From: Fragilariopsis cylindrus CCMP1102
Lineage: Eukaryota > Bacillariophyta > Bacillariophyceae > Bacillariales > Bacillariaceae
Reading direction: 5' to 3'
Assembly (NCBI GenBank): GCA_900095095.1
Contig: FMBT01000015.1
Coordinates: 1-64,000, forward strand
DNA: 64,000 bases
Part shown: in pieces, positions 22,590 through 33,730 of the stretch
Layout: each line of letters opens with the position of its first letter
Position numbering within the stretch: the stretch's first letter is position 1
Notes under the pieces: generated by a model
What the model was told of the DNA's origin: nothing
Database searches by the model: none
The model's input: only the letters and a program-made list of their open reading frames with translations
Translations under genes and position numbers: made by a program

Positions 22590-23100
22590 TGTTTCTGCCT
22601 CCCGTTTTTTATTGATCGTTCGAAGAAGCAACGACAGTTATAGTTTATGCTTCGTCAGACGAGGTTAATTGAATGAAACGGTACAGGTTGAAATATCACA
22701 ACACTTGATAGATACCGAAAAAAAAATGTGTGTCGTTGCAGTAATCCTTCGATATCATTCGCAGTATTTGAGTATAGTATTCGTTCTTATCATTCAAATC
22801 TAAAAATTTAAAAATAGTCGCTCAACTCCTACTCCTGATTTATTCATATTCATTATTATTGCAGTCGAAATCCGAAGGAATAAATGACTGGGTTTGATCA
22901 CGGACTCCAGTCCCGTATAATAAATTGAATCTTCATGCAATAATAGAATAATACTTCGAAGTAGGCAAGGAATTTTAAAATCGGAATTTGAATCTTGAAA
23001 CAACTTTAACTTCACAGCTAGTATTACAACGAAGCGAACATTAAACCTTCGAACCTGTATTGAATTTCATCTTATCTCTTTACATCGACACTTTACAACA
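22590..23100. promoter_or_regulatory. Divergent intergenic region, GT8/transporter
   Basis: About 510 bases between two divergent start codons; both promoters should lie here. No element stands out. Confidence 0.45.
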
Positions 23101-25013
23101 ATGCAACAGCCATCTTCTCCCGAAGAAAGCACATACCAGAGCTTTCAAGACATGCAAAGACCGTTGCTTAATCTACAGCCAGAAAAACTTCTATGCGGAA
23201 CAATGACACTTTTGATGACGACGTCGATGAATGTGATGATAGGAACGTAGGTCATCATGCTGTCCATTCACAAGCACAAGAGAATAATGCATCATCATCA
23301 TCTCCTCTTTCATCCACTGCTGCTATACTACTACTATTACTGCTAATAATAGTCATCATTGGTATCAAAATTCACTTCAAATTACTGCTATGATAAGTAA
23401 TTTCTCTACAAGTTATAATGTGGTTAACATATCATTAGTTATACCGATTCTAAAAGAAGTCCATCCCGGTAGTTCTGATAAAGATACTGCTGCTGTTGCA
23501 TCTTCTCTATTAGCTGGGATGATTTTCGGACAACTCATTGGTGGAGCATTGGGTGATTCTAGATTAGGACGGCTGGGTGCACTACGGTTGGTGATGACAT
23601 TACAAATCGTTGCAAGTTTGATTTGTGCTTTGTCTTCTCCTATTAATCACGCTGCTGCTGCTACTGAGGATATTTTTTTATGGTTGGCATTATGGAGATT
23701 TTTATTGGAATTGGATGTGGCGGAGTGTATCCTCTAGCTGCTGTTCTGAGCGCTGAAGAAGGTAGAGGAGGAGATGATGATGGAGAGAAGACAACAATCG
23801 ACAAATGGGACTGATGTCGTCTGTACCCGTACACACAGAATCAGATTTGACGGATGATCATAACAATAATCCCGGTGAGATAAATCAGCATTTAGGAAAA
23901 ATGGGTGACTCGTCATCCGTTCATAGAGTTGTACTAACTTTCAATATGCAGGGATTAGGATTCATTTGTGTTCCACTCATCGCGGTCCTCCTCCTATACT
24001 GTACGACTAATTTGAATATTGTGTGGCGAACAATATTAGGTCTTGGCGCTCTACCAGGATTCATATTGATGGCAATGCAATGTTGGCAAATGATGACAGC
24101 GGTCAAATGTCGTGATACTTTTCAGGAAGTAGAACAATCAGAAGATGGAACGGATGGAGAATTAGAGAACGATTCTATTCTTGAAAGTATCGTTACAAAC
24201 TTAGATGAAAGCGAGCGAATAGCAGTGCTACTAGACACAATAGAAAACGTTCAAAACGACAATGAAAGAACAGATGATGATATCGGTAGTGATAATAACG
24301 CGAGATGGGTGCAAACCTTGCTAAACGAGCCTGGTTTGGGTCGAAAGGTTCTTGGTACAGCCGGAACTTGGTTCCTCTTTGATATTGTATTTTACGGAAA
24401 CACAATATTTCAACCTATTGTAGTCGAAGCAGCATTTGGAAACAAAGATGGGAGTACTGGTATTGAACTACTCCAAAAGACCGCAATAGATAGTTTGATC
24501 TTAACCAGTATTGCACTACCTGGATATGCTGTTGCTGGAATAATGATGGGAAGGAAAACTTTTTGCGTGACACAAACCCCACGATACGTCATGTTACAGG
24601 GTTTTGCTGCCATGTCAATCTTGTATGCAACAATCGGTATCAATTGGACGTATCTTCGTGGCAACCCTATCATGTTAGTTTTCCTTTATGGTTTGACATT
24701 TTTCTTTAGTAATTATGGGCCCAACACGGTAACTTTTATTATGCCTAGTTTAATTTTCGAAGAGGAACATCGTGCTACATGGAATGGTGTATCGGCCGCG
24801 GCTGGGAAATTAGGAGCACTGATAGGAGCAACACTATTTGAACCAACAGCAGATTTGTTAGGTGATCACGCAGTTATGCTGATTTGTGCCGGAGTTGCTC
24901 TATTTGCTTACCTTCTCACCTACTGCACCGTACCGAAGCAAGAAAAAGAACCAGAACTTTCATCGATGACGACGGATACTGCAGGTAATGCCTTTGACAG
25001 CGAAGTAGTTTGA
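23101..25013 (+). CDS. PHT1-like major facilitator transporter (probable phosphate transporter)
   Basis: Read from ATG 23101 (MQQPSSPEE) to 25013, about 635 residues. Features of the MFS phosphate:H+ symporter group are SNFSTSYNVVNISLVIPIL in the first helix, LLAGMIFGQLIGGALGDSRLGRL (the loop 2-3 signature), GIGCGGVYPLAAVLSAE, WRTILGLGALPG, a long acidic central loop, then TWFLFDIVFYG and FFFSNYGPNTVTFIMP with SAAAGKLGALIGA. These C-terminal blocks are typical of PHT1. The frame must change four times by one base: at the A run 23183-23187, between about 23350 and 23370, at the T run 23699-23703, and near 23785. Each change fits a single lost base. The 402-residue piece from 23805 is uninterrupted. 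A broken gene is possible, but the pattern shared with neighbours favours sequence error. Confidence 0.72.
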
Positions 25014-25300
25014 ATACGGTAGAGAGGAAACAGAAGAAAGAACTGAAAATTGTTTTGCTAAGATCAACCAGAAGTTTTTTACACTAAAAGATTCCGGTAC
25101 ATGCAATGCAAACATATATATCAGGGATAGACTATAGAACAAATAACAAAAAGCTACATCATTGTAGAAAAGATACCCTTTTCATTTAATGGTAGTATAA
25201 AGTATTTATTAATATAACTTTTATATGTATCAAATGTAGCGTAAGTCTTATGTAGCGTTTAATCACACAAAATGTGTTTGTGAGGCACACAAAGCGTGGT

Positions 25301-25675
25301 TTAAAAATTATATTTATTTTGTGAGTTCCCTGGTCGAGGCAGAAGAGTAATCGGTGTGCCGATTCGTAATATTTCTTCGCGTTGCATTTCCTTTTCCTCT
25401 ATCTTTAGCGATATATCGTTTGAAATATTAACCTTACCATACCGTATACTGCGTATGAAGTGACAATGTGGAGAAACTATATGAATGAATTTGGACCTGG
25501 ATTTGATTTGTTTCGTCATTCGATTGTTCTGGTACGTTGTATTTTCTATATTGGTTTGCTGTCCTTGTCGTTGTTTGTGTGTTAAAGGATTCCTGTTACC
25601 GAATGGACGGAATATAACACAAATTTGTAGAGTCAATTCATTTAAATCATGACATGTCATTATCAATATGTTCAT
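25301..25675 (-). CDS. Possible C-terminal continuation of the coiled-coil membrane protein
   Basis: A 124-codon frame that follows directly on the end of the upstream minus-strand gene, in a different frame. Its text (ICVIFRPFGNRNPLTHKQ, VNISNDISLKIEEKEMQ, RIGTPITLLPRPG) looks protein-like. A perfect 13-base tandem duplication sits exactly at the junction (25666-25691). It could be the true tail of that protein, reached by one frame change, or a chance ORF. I cannot decide from sequence alone. Confidence 0.3.
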   Translation of the reverse strand: MNILIMTCHDLNELTLQICVIFRPFGNRNPLTHKQRQGQQTNIENTTYQNNRMTKQIKSRSKFIHIVSPHCHFIRSIRYGKVNISNDISLKIEEKEMQREEILRIGTPITLLPRPGNSQNKYNF

Positions 25676-25691
25676 CTAATATGTTCATCTA
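25666..25691. repeat. Perfect 13-base tandem duplication
   Basis: ATATGTTCATCTA occurs twice head to tail (25666-25678 and 25679-25691). It spans the stop codon region of the coiled-coil protein gene, so one extra copy alters which stop is met. Confidence 0.95.
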
Positions 25692-27201
25692 ATGACCAAT
25701 TAAAAGAAATCTCCTCAAAATATCCATTTCTTTTCCAAAATTGAATATTATGACTTGTAATCTGAGTCTTGGCAGTAGTTTTCTTCAAAACAACTTCGCC
25801 TTCCACAGATATAGCTAACTTATTGTTTTTTCCATCTCTTGTCCATTCGATAGAGGATGGAATGCTACTCGTCAGAGTCTTTGTCGAATCATTATTATTG
25901 GTGAAGCTATTATCGGCGCAAAAGGTAGTAAATACTTGCTGCTTCAAGGGTGATGGTGTCCACCAGGGAGCCTCAAAGACTCCATGAGAATTGTCATCCA
26001 AAGTCGTGCCAGGCATGACAGGTGAACATAAGCCACTCCTTGTGAATATTTCTGGACTTTTTTCAAGAATGAAATAGGCCTATTATAAAGGTTAAATTAA
26101 TAAGGATGTATGTGAGAGTATTATCTTGGAAACATGCAGACTATTCACGTGTGTCTTCGGCGTAAAAATTAACCTAGTCTAATCGGAAACTTACCATACC
26201 CGAAAGGATGACCAAAAAGGAGACAATCATTCTCCAAGACATATTCGTTTGTTTATTCTCTTTGCTGTTAAAGAGTGAACGTCGTGGTACGTTCATCCCT
26301 CTTGCGGCAAGTTCATTGTGTAAACGATCTGCCTCTAAGTTCGCCTTTAGAATTTCTCGTCCAAGTTCATCACATTGTTCTGTATGAGCCTTTTTAAGAT
26401 CTACCAATCGATTTTCATTTTCTTGTACAGTTCTTTCATATTTGAATTTTTCATCCTTAACTGAATGTTCGTATTCCTTCTGACTATCTTCATGAAGTTT
26501 GGTATGCATTGACTTTTCTTGGTCGAGTTCTTTTTGTGCCAGAACCCAGTGATGTTCAAGATACTTCTTCTTTTCTTCGAGCTGAGTTTAAATGTTTAAT
26601 AGAAGCAGCAAAGTGCATTGTTATAAAAAAAATGGGTGGGTTTATCGATTTTAATTTTTTTAAACACGCACACTCGTTTAGCCTAGCCTACCACAACAAA
26701 CAACAACAACAAACGACACGAACAACATACCTCTTCCATTCGATCTGTATCACTTTCCTTCTGCGTATTCCTCTTCCTAAGCTCCTTGGCTAATTTCAAA
26801 AGAGATCTCTCTTTCTTCTTACGTTTATCTTTTTCAACCTTTACCTGGCTTTGTACATCCTTAAGATGATCTGTTAAACGAGCAATTTTCGATAATAGTT
26901 CCTGACGAGAGCGATCCTTATCACGTCGTGCATCACGTTTTTCTGCTTCGTCATCAGCAAACTTAACAACCCTACCTGTAGTTTTGCTGGGTGTAAGCAT
27001 CACGTTGTTGTTGATGCCATCACCATCATCGTCATCATCCTCATCCTCTTCGAGAATAGATTCGATAATTGATGGATGAAATTCTATACTTGCATTCATA
27101 CTCAGGTCATTGCTACTGTCATCTTCTTTGCCATCGTTATTCTTCTTTTCTTCTTCTACGAAAAAATCCTCGCTGTATTCGTTACAATCTTCAAATGACA
27201 T
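25672..27201 (-). CDS. Coiled-coil protein with single C-terminal-half membrane segment
   Basis: Three minus-strand exons, 27201-26731, 26581-26195 and 26079-25672, all joined in phase 0, 421 residues. Splice sites are GTATGT/CTCAG and GTAAG/ATAG. Residues 1-95 are acidic (Glu and Asp runs). From about 100 to 255 there is a long charged helix with heptad character, spanning the first intron (LLSKIARLTDHLKDVQ, KKKERSLLKLAKELRKR, LEEKKKYLEHHWVLAQ), then ELGREILKANLEADRLHNEL. A membrane segment (MIVSFLVILSGMAYFIL) crosses the second intron, which supports that join. The remaining 130 residues may form a small lumenal or intermembrane domain with EAPWWTPSPLKQQVF and SIEWTRDGKNNKLAISVEGEVVL. No family recognised. 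A tether or scaffold on an endomembrane is a reasonable guess only. Confidence 0.72.
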
Positions 27202-27841
27202 GATACGATGGTATGTACTGTATTACGATGTATTACTTACTGATGTATGATGTAGAAAGAAAATTCAATGGAAAATGAAATTTAGATATTGTTATGTTCT
27301 ACTATTACCTACCAGTACTAGTATATGCTATTATATATCTTGTCAGGTTCAATTGAACCTTACAAGAGAAATCGTAGCTCTGCGTGAAGGTGCAGATTTT
27401 TTCCGCTATGAGGCTTCATTGTAGTACGTTTGGCTCAAGCAAAGCTCGAAGTAAATCCAAATCCAAATCCAAAAGAGCATAAAAATGCTTGAAAACACAC
27501 ATACCGGCATAAATACAAATTTGAAATACACCAGTAGAGCGAAATTGACCAATCCGACATTTTCATTTCACAATAAAGGCTATTTCAACCAATCACATTT
27601 CCTCTCACAATTTAAGCCCACTCACTTAACGCCACCTGGAAGCAAATTTAATTTGTTAAAAAAATCTAGAATTTGTTGAAGATACCAAATTATAAATTAT
27701 CAAAATAATACTTACAACATATTATATAATAGAAGTAACGTTACAGGATGTACCGTAACTTATTAATCATGTTTTTTGGTTGGTAAAGCTTATCAATAAT
27801 AAGGAGTAGTTCGGCCGTGGTTTATTGAGATCTTGATTATT
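27202..27841. promoter_or_regulatory. Divergent intergenic region
   Basis: 640 bases between two divergent genes. Contains short ORFs without motif character. A small CCAAATC tandem repeat lies at 27453-27472. Promoters for both genes are expected here. Confidence 0.45.
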
Positions 27842-29943
27842 ATGGCATCATCATCAACGATTATGCGGATGATGATTTTCTTTTTAATGACGATAATACT
27901 TTCATCAACATCAACAGGACCAGTGAATGCATTCCAACTACCAACTATAATACAACAAATAGTCAAAACTACAACATTTACGACTCTAAGTACTACGCTC
28001 TTCTCGCAACAACAACTAAATCAGAAGCAGCAGCAGAAAAAAGTAGATCAAAGATCACAACCTCCACAATTACGACGGTATATACGACCTGTCTCACCGA
28101 CAAAGCCTAATACATCAGAAGCGAGAGTGAATAATGGTCAAAATATTGAGGAGGAAATGGACTTCCCTTCTCCTCCTCGTGAAAGATCTGCTACTATATC
28201 TATGTTTCGACCGTCCGTCGTGACGACAAGAAATCGTTATGCCATTGTTGAGAATCCTTTATCTGCACCTGTAACTATTGCAACTGCAACTACAACTAAA
28301 GAACCTTCTTCATTGTCATCTATTGCTACAAGTAATCCGAAGAAAAAGGAGGATGAAATTCATACAGATACTACTCGACGAGTCAATAATACCACATCAA
28401 CAACAATTGTTGAAGAAAATAAAAACAAGAAGACTGGTGCACAAGAAGATAAAAATCACAACCAAGAGCAAGAGCAACATAGTGAAACAAGCAAAAGGGG
28501 TGGTGGCGACGACGACGTCGACAAGAAGAATGAAAGGGCCATTCCTGACGACATTATTGTACTGTTGCGTCCGAAAATATGGGCATTGCAGGAAGAAGAA
28601 GAGGTAATAGCAGCAGAAAAAGAAAGTCAAACTGAAATGGGTATATCACGAATTATTAGTAGTAACAGTAATGGTCCAGTGACGGTAACCGATTGGAAAG
28701 AGAAAGCAATAATATCGGAACAAAACCTGCAAGAATTCCAACAACAGCAGCAAGAACAAGAACAAGAACAGAAAAAGCTGACAGTCAAGAAGATAGATCC
28801 GGAGCCTAAAAGAAAAAGAGATAGTCTGAAGCATGATGTTAAAAATATCAACGAGAGTGAATCAGAATCGATCGAGAAAAATTCAAAGCAAGAAAATGAC
28901 AAATTGGAAGCGATTCAGAATATTATACAAAAACGTAAACAGCAAGAAGTTGAACTTGAAAAATTAGAGATAAACTTACTCCGTAAAACTGTGGAAGTAA
29001 AAAAGAAGAAGGAAGAATTATCGCTACTACAGTCATCGTATAACCAGCAACAACAGAAACAGCAGCAAATAGAGGAATCTATACCGTATCTCTCCCCAAA
29101 AGAATATCGTTCTCTTTCACAGCAAGAGAAGAAGGAACTCAAAGAGAAACGGGCTGTTGTTAGTCCTTTCCAGAGGATGAAAGAAGACACCAATAATGAT
29201 GATGATGATGATGATGATGATACTATTGACGATGATAGAGGCGAAGATATGGTTCATCCTATACTTGGACCGGTCATTGTTGACTTGGGCTACAAGCGGA
29301 TCTATCTCGTATCCTCAGGACGACTTGGAAATATTCCTATATGGAAGCGACAACAAACCTACCGAAATAGTCGAGCTAGGCGTATGGCTATCGACAAGGC
29401 TAAACATATGGATCTTGGATTTCCTGGTATCATATGCTTGTATGAAGATGTTAAGGGTAATCTGTCTATTTTGGATGGGCAACATCGAGTGGGAATGCTA
29501 CAAGCACTGCGGGAAGAACGCAACAAACTTCTGAGTAGAAGAGGACAACTAGAGAAAGACGACCAAAACGAAAATAACAATCTGACAACATTTTCCTCTG
29601 AGAAACTATGGAAGGAACAAGAGGAATACTTTAAGAATGTACTCGTTGAGGTGTATTCTGAATCATCATCAACGGAAAATACGAATGCGAATATTACTAA
29701 CGCAGCGCATAGTGGTAGCTATGCTGAACAAATCTTTTTTGAGATCAACAAAGCCGAGCCGTTAACCCTGATCGATATTCCGGGTGTAGCGTCTAGATAA
29801 TTACCGAAGCCGTGATGACGTTGCATCGTCGGTATCCTGAAATGTTTAGTCCATCACAGAGATGCCGCACACCGAATGTCAACATTGACAATCTTTGCAG
29901 TAGTATTTTTGGGGCGAATGCTTTACAACATCAGAAAAATTAA
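27842..29943 (+). CDS. DGQHR (ParB-like) domain protein with plastid-type presequence
   Basis: ATG 27842 (MASSSTIMRMM); 652 residues in the open frame to 29800, with about 47 more after a one-base frame change near 29797, ending at 29943. The tail frame reads ITEAVMTLHRRYPEMFSPSQ and matches the preceding text in style. The N-terminus is a signal peptide (MIFFLMTIILSSTSTGPVNA) cut before FQLP, the diatom plastid motif. A 350-residue disordered, Gln/Glu-rich and coiled-coil region follows. The C-terminal domain has PILGPVIVDLGYKRIYLV, RRMAIDKAKHMDLGFPG and ILDGQHRVGMLQAL at about residue 545, then AEQIFFEINKAEPLTLIDIPG. DGQHR is the signature of a ParB/sulfiredoxin-like fold also seen in DndB-type proteins. 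A role in plastid nucleic-acid handling is inference. Confidence 0.72.
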
Positions 29944-30578
29944 TTGACAACCGGTAGAAAACTTTTCGACTGGTTAATAATACAAAACGCTGCCCTCGGT
30001 GAAATTTACGAAAGAGACAGCACGACGCAAGAACATTCACCTGTAAACGCTTGGGAAAAGGCGGACAGGAATACATTATATCTAGGATTAGAGAGTAGCT
30101 GGTTGTATAAATAGTAATGAATCGTTTTCTTTTCTTTATTACGAAAAATTTTCTTCTAGACAAAGGATGCGAACGCGATTGCATAACAATACTATATCAA
30201 AGTTTTGAATTTAGTACTACAACGATTTCTGCTTTCACTTTCGTGCTTGCTCGATTCTGAAAAACACGTATCCCTGGTCCTCGTCGTTTCCGTGTATTAG
30301 AAATACGTTCCTTCCTGTGAGTTGACTGAACAGATTCGTCGGCATCTTCTAACGAAGCTATGCGATCCACTTCTTACATTTTTGTACTAAACCATTTTCC
30401 TCCATCAGATCTTCTAGCTCAATTAATGAAATAAGCAGAAATAGTCTTCGCAAATTCTGCACAGTAAAGGCGAAGTAAGCCGATTTAAATTGGGAACACC
30501 ACCACAAGTTCAATACTGTCTGCTGGAATAGTACGGTAAAGAGCTGTCCGAAATGTGTATAACAATTACACAAACTAC
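29944..30578. other. Convergent intergenic region
   Basis: Between the converging DGQHR and methyltransferase genes; holds their 3' UTRs. No supported gene. Confidence 0.45.
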
Positions 30579-32216
30579 TCATATAGCCAATGCGATAGTG
30601 ATGACACATTGGTTCTGACTACGTGACCCATCGCCGCCGCCGTCGTCGTCGTCAGTCCAACCTTTCTTCTTTTTCCTTTTGTTGCCGCTTGGAAGCGAGA
30701 AGTCACGCTGAGGAACAAATGGTTGACCCAATACGTCAAAGCCAGTAGATTCAAACAAAAACGATGTAGTTTTATCGTTATCTCCCGCGTTTGGCGATGG
30801 TCTTGTGATAAAGGCACATGGAGTTCCGACTTGAATTTGAGACCGAACAGTACGAAGAATACGTTCATTTTCGTTGATATATAGTACACTATTTTTTCCC
30901 CATGGAAGATTGGCCACTACACACGATATGTTAGCTGCATTCGATGACGACGACGACGATGCGCTGCTATCCCTCCTGTAAGGAGTGCAGCTGTCATGAA
31001 TCTTAACATGCGCAAATTCTTCCAGTTCCATTTTGGGAAACATGTATTCTAGATTGCGTCTTGTTCCGTCTACGGCACTTGGATTTTTATCGTACCCTTC
31101 AACGTAGAAACCATTTGCTATGGCCAAAGCCAGGAATGTCCCGCTTCCACAAGTCGGATCAAATAGTACCCTTCTCTGATCTTTTCTGCAATTATTATCT
31201 ATTAAAGTAAATAAAATACCAATTACCATCTCCGCTATTTCGAAATTGATTGCGCTGCTATATTGGAACGGTCTCGCTGCCCATTTTATTTGTTGTGATG
31301 GTTTGTTTTCTGTCGTTGGCGATCGCTTATCATCATTAATATGGCGAATAAGATAACAAAACGATGATGAGTCTGATTCTGTGTCTTCAATCGCATAAGT
31401 AGTTGCTGTTGTTGTATCTACAACAAGAAAACGACTATCGGCAAGAGCTGGATTAAGTGATGGTCGAGGTGGCATCTCATGAGCGACGGCACAAAGTAGA
31501 GACTTCATGGTATACAAAGGCTTTTCTTTTGCTTTCTTACGAAGTGCCGGATCATCTGCACCTACCATCTTCACATAGTCTAACGTCCATTCACCGATAT
31601 AATCACCACTAATGTCATCGGAGGACGAAAATTTAGATGTCAAATTATCATGATGCTGCTGCAGTTGTAGTTTTCCTACTAATTCGATGGGATCATGTCC
31701 TTCTTCGACTATCTGTCCTATCCAATCAGTAGATCTTTGCAAGCTTGATAACGATAGTACTTGGGACTGTAGTAAATCTTCTACCACTGCTTTTGAAAAC
31801 ATCAACGGAGAACTGTTTTTTATGGTAGTAAAAGTTTCGTCATTTTTACCTTTACTTTGTAAATCCAATCGAAAAAGTGATGATCCTGTAGCACGATCTA
31901 CTAACAATCTCGTACAATTGTACCGTAATAGAACTGCAAACTCACGCTCATGTATAGTATCAGTATCATCGTCATCGTCGTCATTGTGATGATATGCTAG
32001 TACTGATTGTTCGCAATTTGTAATCTGAAGTGAAGCTTCAAGATTCTGAAGTTCCGCTAACTTGAATGTTTCTTTAGATTTGAATAACAAAGATGAATAC
32101 GGCAGCGCCGCAAGTGCTTCGCTTGTTATCGCATAATACGAAACGACCAGTATTATTAGGTAGTCTACAAAGAATATCTTCTGAATCACGGCAGAGTGAT
32201 AACGCGCTACTGCCAT
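30579..32216 (-). CDS. TRM11/RlmL-type nucleic-acid methyltransferase
   Basis: Single minus-strand exon, 545 residues, ATG 32216. A hydrophobic stretch (residues 15-30) near the N-terminus may be a signal peptide or organelle leader. Residues 40-310 are a poorly conserved N-terminal region with Asp and Ser runs. The catalytic domain begins with WAARPFQYSSAINFEIAEM and has motif I FDPTCGSGTFLALA at 351-364, followed by VEGYDKNPSAVDGTRRNLEYM. Motif IV is NLPWG at 435-439, the amino-group methyltransferase (N-[LP]-P-W/Y) type. The UPF0020 family with these features makes N2-methylguanosine in tRNA or rRNA. No clear THUMP domain is seen. C-terminal basic patch KRKKKK. RNA substrate and compartment are uncertain. 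Confidence 0.78.
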   Translation of the reverse strand: MAVARYHSAVIQKIFFVDYLIILVVSYYAITSEALAALPYSSLLFKSKETFKLAELQNLEASLQITNCEQSVLAYHHNDDDDDDTDTIHEREFAVLLRYNCTRLLVDRATGSSLFRLDLQSKGKNDETFTTIKNSSPLMFSKAVVEDLLQSQVLSLSSLQRSTDWIGQIVEEGHDPIELVGKLQLQQHHDNLTSKFSSSDDISGDYIGEWTLDYVKMVGADDPALRKKAKEKPLYTMKSLLCAVAHEMPPRPSLNPALADSRFLVVDTTTATTYAIEDTESDSSSFCYLIRHINDDKRSPTTENKPSQQIKWAARPFQYSSAINFEIAEMVIGILFTLIDNNCRKDQRRVLFDPTCGSGTFLALAIANGFYVEGYDKNPSAVDGTRRNLEYMFPKMELEEFAHVKIHDSCTPYRRDSSASSSSSSNAANISCVVANLPWGKNSVLYINENERILRTVRSQIQVGTPCAFITRPSPNAGDNDKTTSFLFESTGFDVLGQPFVPQRDFSLPSGNKRKKKKGWTDDDDGGGDGSRSQNQCVITIALAI

Positions 32217-32685
32217 TAGAATATAACTTTACTACTATTACGCCAGAAGATCCGAGATCTGAAGTAAGTATACTGTACTGTAGCAAATAGCGATACGGTA
32301 GAGACTCGACAATTAGCTGTGCTCGTCGAGTTTGTCTTTGTTCGAAAAAACTGATAAGAATAGTATTACTCTCAGCAATCGTCGTACTCGTACTTTTTAT
32401 GAAATTTGTGTTATGATGTGAATGTCGAAAAAAGTTTTGAAAATTGATGTTCAGGAGTGAGTCATGCGGGAATAAATATATCGTGCACACCATGTTCTTG
32501 ATCTCTGAAACTTCGCGCACTTTGAACTTTAGTACAGTAGATGTCAAACACCAATAAGATCCTCATCATTTTTCTCACAACTGTCAATCGATCAACCCTA
32601 TCAGAACTAAGTGTCCTCCTGTCCTGTTATCACAACGTACCACCATAGCTTTCACACAGTAAGAATATATCAAAACTAAGTAAAA
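32217..32685. promoter_or_regulatory. Divergent intergenic region, methyltransferase/ATX1
   Basis: 470 bases between divergent starts; both promoters are expected. A perfect GTAAGT donor at 32270 ends a 58-codon plus-strand frame that overlaps the methyltransferase N-terminus (see findings). Confidence 0.45.
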
Positions 32686-33496
32686 ATGCCGGAAACTACA
32701 TTTGACGTTGGAATGACTTGGTAAGACATCAAACTAAGTTTGACGGGGTGGTGTCATGATGATGTCAATTGTACTTCCACTATCAATGAGGACCATCGAT
32801 TGATCGATCATTGCCACTTATTTGTTACGTAAAGAAGTTATGTACTTTGGAATTTGTTCGTTCTCTTGTCGTAATTTTCTCACTTTTGTGTGCTTTCATC
32901 ATTATGTACTATTGATATTCGATCTCTTTTTTTCGACACTGCAAAAATTATTTATCGTAACATACTGTACATACTCAAATACAAAATACAGTGAAGGCTG
33001 CGCAAATGCAGTTAAAAGGATTTTTAAAAAGATGGAAGGTAAGAACTTTTTACCTAAATAAATAACAATGCAAGCAGAACGATGATTACAAAGAGAGACA
33101 ATAATGCGATGAAAATTTTGATTGATATCTCTCAAGTCTCAATAATGACCTACCTCTCTGTAAATTTTTCACTATAATATAGGTGTTTCTAGTTGCGAAA
33201 CTGATTTAGAAACCAAGAAGGTGGTTGTTACAGCAGATGATAGTGTTACACCTGAAGCTATGCTCGAGAAACTTCAAAAGGTAAGGATGGTCAATCAAAT
33301 CAAAATCAATCAACACGGAATTATTATTACTTTTGACCTATCGTCTCGGTATGATTTACAAATGCACATGCACCGATACTATACTATACTATGCTAACCA
33401 ATTTTAAAAAATTACCTGCATTTATAATATTATTATTATACTATTATTACTATACAGTGGTCGAGCGCGTCTGGAAAATCCGTCGCGCTTGCTTAA
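32686..33496 (+). CDS. ATX1: ATX1/ATOX1-type copper chaperone
   Basis: Four tiny exons: 32686-32720, 32992-33038, 33183-33280 and 33458-33496, giving 72 residues. All introns have GT-AG borders and the phases (2, 1, 0) agree. The protein is a single heavy-metal-associated domain: MPETTFDVGMTCEGC with the Cu(I)-binding MTCEGC motif, whose first Cys codon is split by intron 1. Helix 1 is ANAVKRIFKKMEG, followed by VSSCETDLETKKVVVT and VTPEAMLEKLQK with the characteristic Lys near the end of helix 2, then WSSASGKSVALA. It carries Cu(I) in the cytosol to P-type ATPases of the secretory pathway. Length equals yeast Atx1 (73). The gene is far too fragmented to show up as one long reading frame. Confidence 0.95.
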
Positions 33497-33543
33497 ACAA
33501 ACAAATTCTTTGTTTCATTGGGATCATGTCGGTGTTAAATTGA

Positions 33544-33578
<35 letters not shown>
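33544..33578. repeat. (ATG)n microsatellite
   Basis: About eleven and a half ATG/GAT units in the short gap between the converging ATX1 and Deg genes. Confidence 0.95.
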
Positions 33579-33730
33579 ATAGGTCCTACACAAAGCGGGG
33601 AGTATTCCAGCATATCTGTTTTAATTTTAATTTTCTGTGTAGTGATGATGAATGAATCAGACTGATTTTTGAATTAAAAAATGAAAGCAATCCTGTCAAC
33701 ATACTACACATAGTTGTTATCGAATCGACA

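Noticed and set aside
32074-32547. 157-codon minus-strand frame upstream of the methyltransferase
   Set aside because: It overlaps the methyltransferase in another frame and has no motif; the 545-residue frame holds the catalytic domain.
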